Source: Chimonanthus salicifolius
Taxonomy: Eukaryota; Streptophyta; Magnoliopsida; Laurales; Calycanthaceae
DNA: 64,000 nucleotides
Direction: 5' to 3'
NCBI GenBank assembly: GCA_013350335.1
Contig: CM023538.1
Coordinates: 59,075,080 to 59,139,079 of the forward strand
The notes under the pieces were generated by a model. The model was given only the letters and a program-made list of their open reading frames with translations, searched no databases and had not been told where the DNA came from. Shown piece by piece: positions 42,268-53,626 of the stretch. Every line of letters starts with the position of its first letter. The stretch's first letter is position 1. The position numbers were made by a program, and so were the translations under genes.

Positions 42268-43814
42268 ATCGGACTAGCAATGAAGAAGCTTCGCAAAATA
42301 TAAAACGGTCCTCAAGATCGATTTTGATGCCAAAGAAACCATCTGAAGAATTTTTTCTATTGACATGAGGGGCTCTCATAGTGAAAGCTTAATAAGGGTG
42401 GATTGATTAAAGAAGCCTATGCCTAGATACAATTCTCAACAAAATTTGTCTTGATTGAATGGCTCTAAGAGTGGATTTGGAATGGGAGATTACTTCTTAG
42501 GAATTTTGTAAGCAAAGATTCTATTAAGTGGAGGATTCTCCTTCTTCTAAGTAGGGAGAACATGATTCTACCACGTAGGTAGTAGAACACAGGTGATTGA
42601 AAAGTTAGGGAAATTGGCACCATAATGTGATCTAGTTAGAATTCCCCTTGCCAAACAAATTACAAACAAAATGCACAAGGAAAAAACCTCGTGTAATGTT
42701 AGCAACCTTTAATCCAACTAGTTAAAGAATCCAATTCATTGAATGGTAATGGGCATCGGGTGGAAAAGGGTTCAAATGAAGACCATAGTGGGCCCAACTT
42801 GAGGGGTTCTCACTACCTAAATGTTTGCACAGTCACGTGATTGAGAACAGTCATTATGCCATTTTAAGTAAAATTAGTTTCCATATCCATCAATATAGAC
42901 CTGTTCATTTTTACACAAAATGAAAGACCATACAGATTGCAGAAAAATTAATCAATTTTTAGTTTAAAGGGTTAATTTTATCTACCTAGATGGAGATAAC
43001 ACCTCAGATTGATTACAATGGGCCTAAACTACCTCTGTTTTCAGATTGGTTATAGCCTTATAGGGTACAATATACTTGATCTCTACCAATTATCCAGTTT
43101 TTGTTTAACTTTTTCTGCAGTTTTAAATTTTAAAATAATATTTTTCATAAAATGTGAGAATGGATCCATGTATTCAAACACAATGATCCATAACAACAAA
43201 GAAAATGAAACAATGATATCCAACCACTAGCAAATTGGGATCTTCGATTTGTTGTCATGTTGCGAACTGCAACCCACAATCTCTGAACCGCAAAGAAACA
43301 AGATTGGTGACTTTTGCCATATAATCTCTTTTCTAAAATATCATTTACCAAAACAATAAAGATCTTTCTCAAACACATAAGTATGTTTACATATTGATAA
43401 AAGCAAACCATCATGCAAACATTAATCTAAGAGCATATTTGGATGCATGGATTTCTCAGAGATCCTCAAGATTGAGGATAGTTTCTATTGATCCAAGAGA
43501 TATCCATTCTTTGGATACACCAAGCGAATCAACTTTGGATCAAAATTTCTTTGATTCCTAAAGACACATGCTATTTCATCTGTACATTCAATAGGAAGCT
43601 GCGTCAAGGAGACTACAAATCTATGGAGGTTGAGCCCCACAAGATTCACAGGATGCATAATAACTACACGAATGGCAGGAGAGTGAAATTTCAAATTGGG
43701 GTCAGTTCAAGCTATGCAATTTGGTGCTTAAAAAATAAATATATTATAAAATTAAAAGTTTAAATGCCAATATCAAGTGTTAGCGTCAACATTTAGATTT
43801 GACTCGAGTGTTAT
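42268..43814. other. No gene seen within the leader intron
   Basis: No coding or repeat structure is recognised apart from scattered AT-rich stretches; the open frames at 43009-43763 are in conflicting orientations and match nothing. Confidence 0.4.
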
Positions 43815-43947
43815 TTTTCACATGATATCAAAGCTAGAAGGAAATGGCAAACATGCTTGTTTGGCTTGTGGACAAATTTCACAAGTTTTATTCTTTGAAC
43901 AAGAAATAAAGGGAACATCCTAGCTAAATTATGGAAACGGCAATGAT

Positions 43948-44352
43948 TCAAGTGGTCAAGCCGAAAATGTCAAAATCAAGGAAGGGGGGTTGAATGACTG
44001 CCATTACCGAAGCTACATGGAAGTAACAAAGCACCTCATGAATATTACCTTGTCCAATTGTCTTCTTTGTTGGCGGGTCGTGAAAAAGACAACATGCAGA
44101 AGAAAAACATACTAAACAAGAATCGGATTTGATAATTTGACTTGTAGACAAGAGCCTAAAAGTTGAATGATGGAGTAAAGAAAACATCTCAAGCAAAATG
44201 GACAGAGAAAGATGAACAATCCCAATGTGTGTGACAAAGTGCATTGAGCCATTTGGAAGTTGAACAAAAGATGGTGTAGAACATGGTTCGTATGAAGAAA
44301 ATAAAAATAAGGTGGAACACATATAATTACTGGCACATGTATCAAAAATCAT
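43948..44352 (-). pseudogene. Copia gag-pol fragment (protease region)
   Basis: Begins IFDTCASNYM, a decayed form of the Copia protease motif DTGASDHM. It continues YEPCSTPSFVQLPNGSMHFV, HIGIVHLS and LLSTSQIIKSDSCLVCFSSA, all standard around the Copia protease. The change from G to C next to the catalytic Asp and the isolated context show it is dead. It lies in the predicted eRF1 leader intron. Confidence 0.75.
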
Positions 44353-45900
44353 ATTTAATGGGAAGGGACTGTGAGGGTAATACTTGCGAGGTGAGCACCA
44401 GAGGTGATGCTACCTAAAGAGGGCATGGCTAATAGTTGGTTCCGAACTAGCTAGGAACTAGTTGCTAACCAGTTGTGAACCAATTTCAAACGGAGAGGAA
44501 AACTGAAGAGTTGTTGGATCGACACATATGGTGTAGTGGGAAGACCCAAGAAAGCATATGATGCAGACTAGGTAGAATAGGACACATAATCGCTAAAGCG
44601 GAAGCACGGACACAACTCAAGAATCCCAGTTGTGTAAAGTTAAGAACAAATAAGGGTTTAACGCAGCCCGCGAATATCAAAGAGTAAACCCAACTCATTT
44701 AAGTGATGTAATTAATTGAGTAGATTTATTTCGACACTGCGTGAATGGGGTTATGCGGGCAGCTGTGGACGTGGGTGCATTAGCAATTTAGAAAGGTTGG
44801 GCCCCGAGTCGAAGGATGAAAAATTATTTTCGATCCCAACAGATGAGTGAACAGTTTGGGTCATTTCAAGCCTCGATGAGCCAAGCCCAACACACCAGGC
44901 CCATTAGTGCAGCCTAGCTGATCCAAGTCAAATTGGATTAATCAACCATGGCATGATTTTTAAGTGCTAAGGTCTCTAAACACCACCGTTTAAAGAATCC
45001 CAAACGTGTGGGAGTGTGAACCAGCTACAACGTTGGCTGACATTAGATTTAGGATTGATTCTCCATATTGGACTTAGGACTTAGAGAATAGCCTTATTAG
45101 ATAACTTCTTTTTTAAAAAAAAAAAAAAATTCAGCATTAGGGTTATTGTCATGTTAGGAAAGTAGGGTCGGCTCCAATGTATAGGATTAGAAGTCAATTT
45201 TATTTTCTTATTTAATCCATGTATTCAGACGTCTTGAGGGGAGCAATTATGAAAAAAAAAATATTTTTTTCATGAGAAATTTGGTTGAGGGCCAGCAGAA
45301 GTTGCAACCGAGTCAAGCAATTTGCTTGTGTGTCCTGAAGACTGTGGCCATGAGGAGGTAGCACCAGAGAAGAAGAAGATCTCAATGACTGATCGTATCT
45401 GTAAGGAGGCAGTCGTCGAGCGCCAAGCACTGGAGAAGATGAATGGGGAGAGCAAATCAAGCAGACCAACTAGATCTGGGTTGTCCGTCGTGCTGTTGGG
45501 CGCGTTTGAAATAGGGATTTGTGCCTGGGCTTTCAGAAGGGAAAAGGGGGGTCAGTGCTTTTCTTCGTTGAGGAAAAAAATAGCAGGACGACGGTGGAAA
45601 GAGGTAAGAGGAAAAAATCACATGAATGCTCTTAGGCTGATACCATGTGAAAACTAACACTCGAGAATTTACCAATGTCTTCCTCAATTGAAGAGGGACA
45701 CTGTTAAATTCTTGAGTGTTATTTTTCGCATCATGTGGCTAGGGTGGTCGAGCAAGGGAAAAAAAATCAAGCTCACATGAGAATTAAAAATTCAATGACA
45801 ACAACATGGCTAGGATGATCAGTCGAGGACAAAACTTAAGCATGCCCTTTACCCATGTGGTCCTCCATTCATACCACCGAACCACGAGGGCCAATCAGTC
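44353..45900 (-). mobile_element. Copia element debris with possible primer site
   Basis: On the minus strand GTTTTCACATGGTATCAG (about 45655-45638) looks like an LTR end and a tRNA-Met primer site upstream of the protease fragment. A related GTTATTTTTCACATGATATC occurs on the plus strand at about 43809. The middle contains no readable gag. The LTR limits are not resolved. Confidence 0.4.
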
Positions 45901-46494
45901 TTCCCAAGGCTTCGTATGGATGCATGGAGAGAGAGGGTTCAGAACTGGCCACCTTCTAACGAAATAGTTGAATCCACTTTTTATTCAGTTAGAAAATTAT
46001 TATTTTCAAAGAAAAAAAAAGGCAATTTCCCTTTCATGCGTCCAAATAGAGCCAAAGCTCAGACACCCTCCTTAACGCTGATTGTTTCTTCGACAGACAA
46101 AAAGATAATAATTCGGAAAAAAGGAACCAAAAAGATTATAATTGATTACCCATTTCAACCACTGGAGAGATCCATATTTCCACACATGCAAAACACTTAA
46201 TGATAATAAAATAATAAAACAATAAACAATCCATACAGAGACATCAGGTCCATCGCAGAAAGAAAAAAGAAATAAAAAAGTGAAACATCTTTCGTTCCGA
46301 CTTCCGATGCATCATTTGAAAATTATATATCATCAAAACCAATGCATACAAAATCAGGTGCAATTTCTCCAATATGCTCTAAATCGGATTCTCCAAATAC
46401 ATTAATCAGCGAAAAAAAAAAAATTATGCATTTTGCGACAATAATACCCGTAGAAATACAAAATCTAGGGTTTAGAAAAAGGGAGGAAAAATAC

Positions 46495-46550
46495 CAGAGA
46501 CGGGAGCAGATCTTCCGCAGCGAGAGAGACGACGATGGCAGGCAAAAACC
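46495..46550 (-). other. Probable eRF1 first (non-coding) exon
   Basis: On the minus strand TATTCTAGGGTTTTTGCC follows a TATA box by about 25 nt, then a CT-rich leader ending CCCGTCTCTG|GTATTT. The TAGGGTTT word is a telo-box, common in promoters of plant translation genes, which fits eRF1. Assigned to eRF1 by orientation and lack of another candidate gene. Confidence 0.5.
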
Positions 46551-46570
46551 CTAGAATATCGTCGGCTTAC

Positions 46571-46577
46571 ATTTATA
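46571..46577 (-). promoter_or_regulatory. TATA box of the probable eRF1 promoter
   Basis: CCTATAAATG on the minus strand, about 25 nt before the telo-box leader. Confidence 0.6.
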
Positions 46578-46628
46578 GGGAGGAATTTGTGACAGAAGAG
46601 TAACCGAGTTTGGTTCTTCTGTCATCAG

Positions 46629-46638
46629 GACACGTGTC
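46629..46638. promoter_or_regulatory. Palindromic GACACGTGTC (G-box/ABRE type)
   Basis: A perfect 10-bp palindrome with an ACGT core, about 80 bp upstream of the predicted transcription start. Such sites bind bZIP factors; use here is inferred. Confidence 0.5.
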
Positions 46639-46967
46639 GACCTACGGATTCCCCTTACCCCAACCAAATCAAAAGATGATGTTTGATGAGTTCTTAAATT
46701 TTTTACATTATTAAATGTCGAAATTATTTTAATATTATTTAATGATTAATATTTAATAGCAGATGACCGTATCTAAATTATAATAATTAGGGATCTAAAT
46801 ACTTCATGAATAAAGTTGCCATTTAAAAAGAACACCTATTAATGAAGTAGTCACTCTCTTTACCTTTAATAAAAATAGTAATTAATAAGTACATTTTGGT
46901 GGATTAATGGTTTTTTGCATTATAATGGCTATATTATGTATAAATATATATTCTTCTTATAATTAAG

Positions 46968-47151
46968 GGTAATGATTTTCACACCAGCAACTTTGATAGT
47001 TGCACACCATAATAAAATGAAATCTCATTATTACCCTTTGTTATTTAAGGTGTAACTTGCTTTCAAAAGAGGAGAAGGAAGAGGATAATAATGAGATTTT
47101 CTTTTGTTATGGTGTGCAACTATCAAAGTTGTTGGTGTGAAAATCATTACC
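46968..47151. mobile_element. MITE with ~65-bp inverted ends (184 bp)
   Basis: GGTAATGATTTTCACACCAG at the left mirrors GGTGTGAAAATCATTACC at the right, with further pairing through GCAACTTTGATAGTTGCACA. The flanks TATAATTAAG (46958) and TATAATTAAA (47152) match at 9 of 10, as expected for a Mutator-like MITE. It lies about 0.3 kb upstream of the eRF1 promoter. Confidence 0.8.
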
Positions 47152-47257
47152 TATAATTAAAATGTAAAAAATTGTAATTTTATCTTTTTAAGACCGGTAG
47201 ATCTCATCAAATGCTAATGTTTTCAATATTTTCTTTTTGTGACAGAGATGAAAAATA

Positions 47258-47451
47258 GGGTATACATTCTCATGAGGGAGAATTTTTTATCTCACATGGG
47301 AAACTTTTTTTTTTTCAATTCTCATTTTACCTTTCTACCCAACAAAGAAAATGGAAGTGTAAAAAGGAAGTAAAAGGGTAAAATAGGAATTTCAAAAAAA
47401 AATTGAATTCCCATGAGATAAAAAGATTCTTGGGTGTGAAAATATTTACCC
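47258..47451. mobile_element. Decayed MITE (194 bp)
   Basis: The left GGGTATACATTCTCATGAGG and the right, on the other strand, GGGTAAATATTTTCACACCC, with TTTTTATCTCA further in on both arms, form an imperfect inverted repeat. The flanks share AAAAATA. It resembles the neighbouring MITE in style but is not the same family. Confidence 0.55.
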
Positions 47452-47954
47452 AAAAAATATATCATTAATGAAAAAGAGAGGTATAAAAAAAATACAAAGG
47501 GCACAAATGTTATTAAATTTGAAAGAGCCATAAAGGTTTTTTTTTCAAATAAGTCTGAAATATGAATGATAAAAGGATTGAATACAATTTCACTAAAATT
47601 TTATTTTAATTTCAAATTTTGTTATATATATATTTTTCAAGATATTTACTTCATTACTTGGGTTTCATTTTAGAAATTTAACTCTGTACACGTAATACAA
47701 TTTTTTTTAGTTATGCCTTTCACCCAACACTATTATTGGTCTTTTTATCTATTAAGTATCAACCACATTATATAATATTATATCTTAGAACCTTAATTTA
47801 TGGGTCTTCATTGACTCCATTCTCTCAATGCATTCTAATTCTAATTGTAACTATTTGATTTTTATCATTGTTTGTAGTCTCCTTTGGAGTGTAATCATTT
47901 TCGCATCACATGTTTTAATCATGATCAAACTTCAGTGCAAACTTATTTTGCATG

Positions 47955-48110
47955 TGATCAGGGGTCCAAATATCAGCCGATACGATTCATATCAGCCGAT
48001 ATTCGATCGATATATCGATATTTTAGTCGATATCAGTCATTTTTTTTTAAAGAAAAAGATAAGAGAAAAATATTGGCCGATGTATTGGCCGATACCGAAT
48101 TTTAAATATA
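47955..48110. repeat. ATCGGCC-rich dispersed repeat, copy 4
   Basis: CAGCCGATATTCGATCGATA and GGCCGATGTATTGGCCGATA words, in the style of 13130 and 15995. Confidence 0.5.
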
Positions 48111-48920
48111 TGATCTCATGTGTTCGCACATGTGTGTTGTAGTTAGGGTAAGATAGGATTCTTTCAAAAAGGCATTTTTTCATATAATGTTTATTATAAA
48201 AGATCAAGAAAATTGAATTTTAAAAGATAGATAAAAAAATTCATAATAAAATTAAGGTAATTTTTCATAGATTTCAATTAAACAATGAGATCAACTCATA
48301 ATGACTTCAAATTGGGTAAGAATATAGTTCACAATGTAGAGTTTGACATGAGAGGGGTAAGAATACAGTTCCAAAATTTTTATCCCCGAAGTGTAAGTTA
48401 TTATGTGACACAATTGATATACATATCTAACATTAGTTAAAAAGATGGCTGGGTTTAGATAAATTTTAAATTTTGGAGGTCAGGAGTTACCCCAGGTAAT
48501 ATGAAAATCCATCATTTAAAAAAAAAAAAAATCAAAAGTTGAGGGAGAGAAATAAAAAAATTGATTTTTATAAGTGATTTAATTACGAATTAAAATGATT
48601 TTATAAGTACTTTATTCAAGCAATAATCTTTCTAAGCCCCCACATGGAGGCACTACAAATAGAATCTCATTCTCCTCTCTCTCTTTATTTAAAATACTTT
48701 CCATATGGAGTCCACAGCCCCTGTGAATTGATTGATGAAAATCAGATGGTTTCTTAATGACCCATATTTGATTGTTGTTTTCTTGATCCATGGTAAAAAC
48801 TTATCTTAATTTTTCATCTAATCAACTTGAAGATTTAAACGAGTTAGATCGAATAAAAATGTTTAAGACATTATTTTAACAAACATTTATATGAATTATA
48901 AAATTAAAATAAAAACCATC
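48111..48920. other. Intergenic, no gene seen
   Basis: AT-rich with a poly-A run near 48520; nothing recognised. Confidence 0.45.
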
Positions 48921-48929
48921 AAATTCTAT

Positions 48930-49325
48930 AAAAGGAAAATATGTCTTAAAAACTGATGGAGGAGGGAAAATAAAAAAATCAGAAACAAAGAGAGAGTAAA
49001 GACTAAAAGAAATAAGAAAATAAACATAAAGAGACATGAAAGGAAAATCAGAAAAATAAAAACCCAAAAAGAGGAAATAAGAAAATAAGATGAAAATTTT
49101 TAAAAATGGAAAAAAAAAAAAAGAACGACAAAGAAAGAAGAAGACCAAATAAAAACCAAAATTAAAAGAATGGGTGAAGAAGAAGATTAAGAGAATAAAT
49201 GATAAACACTAGGGAAAGAAAGAGGAGAGGATGAAGAATACACTCTAAATAAGAAGACTATGGGGGAAGAAAAGAATAAATGAAGAAAAAGAAAATTAAA
49301 TTAAAAATGAATGAAAAAAAATAAG
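48930..49325 (+). repeat. Long purine-rich strand-asymmetric tract
   Basis: About 400 nt are dominated by A and G on the plus strand, with very few C. The open frame on the minus strand (49148-48876) is a product of this composition (Phe/Ser/Leu-rich) and not a protein. Confidence 0.7.
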
Positions 49326-49652
49326 TGCACATATTCACTTAAAGTCGTTTGATAATCGATTTTTTTTATGAAACGAGTTTTTTTTTTTTTAATAACTCAA
49401 TTTTCAGCCAAATCAAGTTAATTATGCGGCGTTGATCGAGTCAAGATTGGGTTTTAAAATCATGTTCACAATCAGTCCATTTAAATTTAAAAATAATAAA
49501 AATAAAAATAATTGTTTTTGTTCATTTCACTGTATATAAAATATTTTAAAGTATTTTTATAAAGGTTAATAAAATAGGGATTACTAGAGGTATTTTTATT
49601 TAAATGACTAATAATAAATCATAATTAAATATATAAAAATAAATTATTTTTG

Positions 49653-49852
49653 GACAACGATCCTCCCACATACATTTTGTCTAACCCGACACGGATTTTA
49701 CTTTATTATCTATTCTGCCTTTCGAATTGGCTTGCCGAACCTTTGATGTAAATGATTGGAACGGTTCGACGAGCCGATTTGAAGGACAAAATGATCAATA
49801 CAATAAAGTCCGTGTAGAGTTATACAACATGACCGTGGGAGGATAACTACTC
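49653..49852. mobile_element. Mutator-like MITE, copy B (200 bp, 9-bp TSD)
   Basis: The left end GACAACGATCCTCCCAC and the right, on the other strand, GAGTAGTTATCCTCCCAC are inverted repeats. They continue into CGACACGGATTTTACT-type sequence and pair most of the way to the centre. The flanks TTATTTTTG (49644) and TTATTTTTA (49853) match at 8 of 9. Same family as 4745-5083 and 62677-63104. Confidence 0.75.
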
Positions 49853-49984
49853 TTATTTTTATTTTTTTATTTATAGAAGTATCTCTAAAAATAGTTTTTT
49901 ATCAACCACTTCCATGACAAGTGGTCTTCAACTGAGCGGGTAGTTATCTTCTTTTCTTCGTCATGAGTAGATCAAATGCTTTCC

Positions 49985-50075
49985 TCTTTCTTCCATTATT
50001 GTGTGTTGAATTAGAATACTTTGGTTCTTCTAAAACAAGCCTTGCGGAGACTTCTGGATATCTAAACTGACCAGC
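49985..50075 (+). pseudogene. Decayed relative of the C/D snoRNA at 51.5 kb
   Basis: ACTTTGGTTCTTCTAAAACA, GGAGACTTCTGGATATCTAA and an ACTGA box align in order with 51560-51616, but the C box and the guide are mutated. Probably a dead duplicate. Confidence 0.4.
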
Positions 50076-50079
50076 ATTA

Positions 50080-51030
50080 TCACAAAAACAGTTTTTTGGG
50101 ATATTAGTGACAATTGATAATATTGAGATATTTTTAATTTTTTAGAATTTTATTAGAAAATTAATGAAAAAATAATATTAAAAAGTAGAATAAAAAAATA
50201 ATAAAATAAAAATGTTAATAAGGAACTTACAGAGAATTTATTAGAATATTATCATGATATTACTACTTATCACGGTTTTATCAAGAATTTCTCATCGGGC
50301 CAATAAATATACGTTATTAACTCGCTAATGATATTTTATTTATAAAAAAAAAGTAAATTTGGAAAAAACTGCTGATATTTGCAACATGCCGACATGGATT
50401 GAAGGGGCATATGTGGCATTTCCTTATATTTTATATCCAATTGAATAGTTGATATGATTTTTTTAAAGAATATACACAAAATCACTCACAAACAACTTTG
50501 AGAGGAGTCAAAGCAAACAAGTATGATTCTAAAAACTTAAATCAAATGAGCTATTCGTACTGGTTGGTGATTATTTCCTTCAGGTTGAAGGAGTTTCCTT
50601 TATTACTTTGGTGAATGTCTTCTAATCGCTTTTATACTAGTTCTTTGAAATATTGAAATTATTTATGTAAATCCTGTTTGATGTGTACAATCTTTTGTGA
50701 AGAAACCCCTTCTTCTTAAAAAAAGTAAAAACACCAGGGAGAAAATTCTCATTACAGAATATAGAACATTTCACTTTTTTTTTTTTTATGATTTAAAAAA
50801 TACCTTGATGTTAGTTGCTTGAAAAATAGATTTTTTAAGATAATTTCTACTCTAGACACCGAGATCAATGAAGCGGGACTCACACGTAACTTAATTTGAA
50901 AAATTAAATGACTATATAATATTTGAAACACCTTTCTCTCAACTATTCATTTTTGAAAGTGAATTCTACCTTAAAAATATTACAAAATCATGTTTTCCAA
51001 AAGCCTCTTCTCTGACCTCCCTCCCAATCA
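50080..51030. other. Intergenic, no gene seen
   Basis: AT-rich sequence upstream of the putative snoRNA host promoter. Confidence 0.4.
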
Positions 51031-51150
51031 TTTTCTATAAAACCATTTTCCTCAAAATTTTACCATAAAAATTCATTTTTTCACTAAAATCGAAGGAAAT
51101 CAAAATTACCCTAGCAGCAAATTCAAAATTACACGAGAAACCTGTGGCAT
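51031..51150 (+). repeat. Promoter-flanking segment duplicated at the window end
   Basis: TTTTCTATAAAACCATTTTC through GAGAAACCTGTGG matches 63865-64000 in the same orientation, with about 20 bp of extra sequence in the second copy. Confidence 0.7.
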
Positions 51151-51169
51151 TTGTCACAGGGATTCTCAA

Positions 51170-51250
51170 CCAACCTTCTATATAATGGCTCTAAGCCCCT
51201 CTCTTTCCTTATCATATTAGGCTAGGGTTTGGATTTAGGTTTTTGTCTCC
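51170..51250 (+). promoter_or_regulatory. Promoter with TATA box and telo-box
   Basis: CTATATAATGG (about 51178) is followed by GCTAGGGTTTGGATTTAGGT (about 51220), which contains a telo-box (TAGGGTTT). This pair is typical of plant snoRNA and translation-apparatus genes. No long open frame follows, and a box C/D snoRNA lies 320 nt downstream, so a non-coding host transcript is likely. Confidence 0.55.
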
Positions 51251-51539
51251 TCAGGCAAACGAAGAGGTCTGTTGCAATTCTTTCCCTCTAATGATTCCTC
51301 ATTCTTCCCCTTTTCATGTATGAACGTGTCAGATATTTGTTGGGTCACTCCAATCGAATACTTGTTTGTTTGTTTTGTTTCCTATTTTTTTTGGTGCGCC
51401 TTTTTTTGATTTTTCAAATTTTGAGATGGACTCAAGAATGAATATCTCTTGTTGAAATCAATCAAGAGTAGCTTAAACCGGCCTGAAAGCCGAGCCATTT
51501 GGTTCACACTGGTTTGGTTATTTACTTGAGTTCATAGTC

Positions 51540-51621
51540 TCCCTGATGATGATTTAAAAGAAAACTTTCGTTCTTCCGATATAATCCATGAGGAAACGTC
51601 TGGAGACCTGAACTGAAGGGA
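51540..51621 (+). ncRNA. Box C/D snoRNA candidate 1
   Basis: C box ATGATGA (51546-51552) and D box CTGA (51613-51616) are enclosed by a 5-bp terminal stem TCCCT/AGGGA. The guide TGGAGACCTGAA ends directly before the D box. By the +5 rule the C at 51608 points at a G. The complement CAGGTCTCCA is, as I recall it, a conserved segment of large-subunit rRNA, so the RNA would direct a 2'-O-methylation there. A CATGAGG word may be C'. A close relative with the same guide lies at 53.6 kb. Confidence 0.65.
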
Positions 51622-53177
51622 CATGGTTTTTTTTTAATCTTTTCTTTGTTTTATTTTGTGATTTGGGTGCATAGAATGGCAATTTTTTTTTTTTTTTTTT
51701 AAATATAACTATGTTAACTAAAAATGAAAAATGGGTTCATTTTAGAAGCACTTTTCTCATTTTTGGCAGTTGCCTTTGTGGCCATTTGATGGAAGTGGAG
51801 TGAGTTCAATATAAGTTGATTGTAATTGTTGTTGCTGGTGAATTTGTTTGGAGACACTATTTTGTATTTTTTAGAATATATGTAAAAAATACTGTTGAAC
51901 TCATAATTTAATAGATAATATACATATTAGAAGGAAATTTCATCTATAAATGAAAAAAAGTATTAGGGAGTGTCACTTGATAAAAATGGGGTGTCCTATT
52001 CAATCCAGAAATGTTAAAGTCACAGAGTTCTACTTTAGCAAAGTAATAGAAATTGTAATTTCTTTTATTTAAGAATTTATTGGGTAAGTGGAGGCTATCA
52101 TATAAAGATCTAGTAGTGTAACACTTTAATGATCATTTTTGGTTTTAATCTTTTACTTTGAAATACTCCACAACAATGTTTTTTAATATGATAGGATCCA
52201 CTTGATCAATTATGTATTCAAGATATAATTTATTTTACCATAACTAAGGTAATGGATTTCTTTTACCTCAGCATGAATCTCCATTCCTTGTGACAGCTTC
52301 GTTTTTTTTTGTTAAGTGACACCTCTTACTATTTTTTTATAAATTAAATGGCAAAAATACCTTTGACATTGTAGTACAAGGATGATTCTGCATTTTATAA
52401 GGGGATTTTGTCTTTAAATAAAAACAATAGATACTGTCCATTTATAAAAATGGTGGCATCTCAATCAAGCTTCTTTGGTTTTTATGATTTTTTCGAAATT
52501 GTATTTTATGTTTCAATCCATCATTTATAATATATAACTGAATTTGTGTATATTTAAAAACATCACATCAATGTGTACTTTAGCTAAAAAAGAGCTTGAA
52601 AAACTGAAAAAGGGGTCTTAAAACTGAAATATGTAGTAATCAAAGTTAATGTTTGTGTTTTCTCCCCATAGATGGATCCGTTTTCTTGCTACCTTATTGT
52701 CTACTACATGTTGAGCTTTTTTTTGACCATTTTCAGGCACTTATTTTTTTAGTTTTTTCAAGCTCTTTTAGGTCCAATTACATTTTGATGTGATGTTTTT
52801 GAGTGTACACAATAGATTCACTATATATATTTAGAAAAGACATTCTCTTATCTGATAGAAAATAAATAGTTTATTATAAATGATATTTTTAATTTTTAAA
52901 CATTTTGTATTAAATTACATTTAGATTTTTACACATTCTTTAATACAAAATATGTAAAAGTTAAAGATGTTATTTAATACAAAATATGTAAAAATCAAGA
53001 ATGTCATTTAAATTAAGGAAGGAGGGGATAAACTTATGTTTAGAAAACTTCTGGGGTTGGTCATGGGGGCATTCATGTTTTTTAAATTAATAATGCCTTT
53101 TATTTGTTAGGAGTTGTAATTGATGGTTTTGATTTTTTCACTGTGGTTTTTACAAATTCTAGCCTCTTTTTTGAACG
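51622..53177. other. Region between the two snoRNA candidates
   Basis: AT-rich with a long T run near 51685; no other box C/D pair with a closing stem was found by eye. Probably intron or body of the host transcript. Confidence 0.35.
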
Positions 53178-53540
53178 CTTGATACTATGAGTTTTTTATG
53201 TCAAATTTTGACATCATCCTTCCATTTGGTCTTGTACTAAGTTTCAAACATTGAAATTACATTGAAGAATCATTAATCCCTTTTCATTATTCGTTGAATG
53301 GGGCATTCATAATCTTAAATAGGACCCTTATGTTACAAAGAATTTTAAACGTTACTTTATGTAAATATGTGTCTAAGTAAAGTTATTGTGAATGATTTTG
53401 AGAACTTATCAATGTTCAATCTAAACTTGTGTATGTGTGGTGATTTACTCTTTTGATTGCTTGATACTTTGTGTTTCTCATGTTAAATTTTGAGATTATC
53501 CTTCTATTTGGTCTTGTACTAAGTTTCAAACATTGAAGAT
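53178..53540 (+). repeat. Direct duplication upstream of snoRNA candidate 2
   Basis: A ~80-nt segment (GCTTGATACT, TTTGGTCTTGTACTAAGTTT, CAAACATTGAA) is present at 53178-53260 and again at 53457-53538. The second copy directly precedes snoRNA candidate 2. Confidence 0.75.
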
Positions 53541-53544
53541 CTTA

Positions 53545-53626
53545 ATTCCTCTAAGGATGACCAAAAGAATTTGTTCGTCTGAGTTCCACTAGGAGGAAAT
53601 TATTTGGAGACCTGAACTGAAGAGAT
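53545..53626 (+). ncRNA. Box C/D snoRNA candidate 2
   Basis: C box AGGATGA (one change from RTGATGA), D box CTGA (53617-53620), a short CTCT/AGAG terminal stem, and the guide TTGGAGACCTGAA identical to candidate 1 before the D box. The middle part also aligns (AAAAGAA, TTCGT, AGGAGGAAA). The weaker C box makes activity less certain; it may be a paralogue on the same transcript. Confidence 0.5.

Larger units (their letters stand above)
40298..46494 (-). other. Probable 6.2 kb leader intron of eRF1
   Basis: An acceptor (ACTTGTACAG, ending 40298) lies just before the coding exon. The nearest promoter-like first exon on the minus strand ends in CTCTG|GTATTT at 46495. No other minus-strand gene lies between. 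Plant eRF1 genes are known to have leader introns; this length is explained by inserted LINE and Copia fragments. The connection between these two splice sites is inferred, not shown. Confidence 0.5.

Noticed and set aside
45322..45657. 111-codon open frame near Copia debris
   Set aside because: No gag or other motif, and it overlaps antisense frames of similar length; it contains what looks like an antisense primer-site region.
48876..49148. 90-codon hydrophobic open frame on the minus strand
   Set aside because: It is the complement of a purine tract, giving Phe/Leu/Ser by composition alone.
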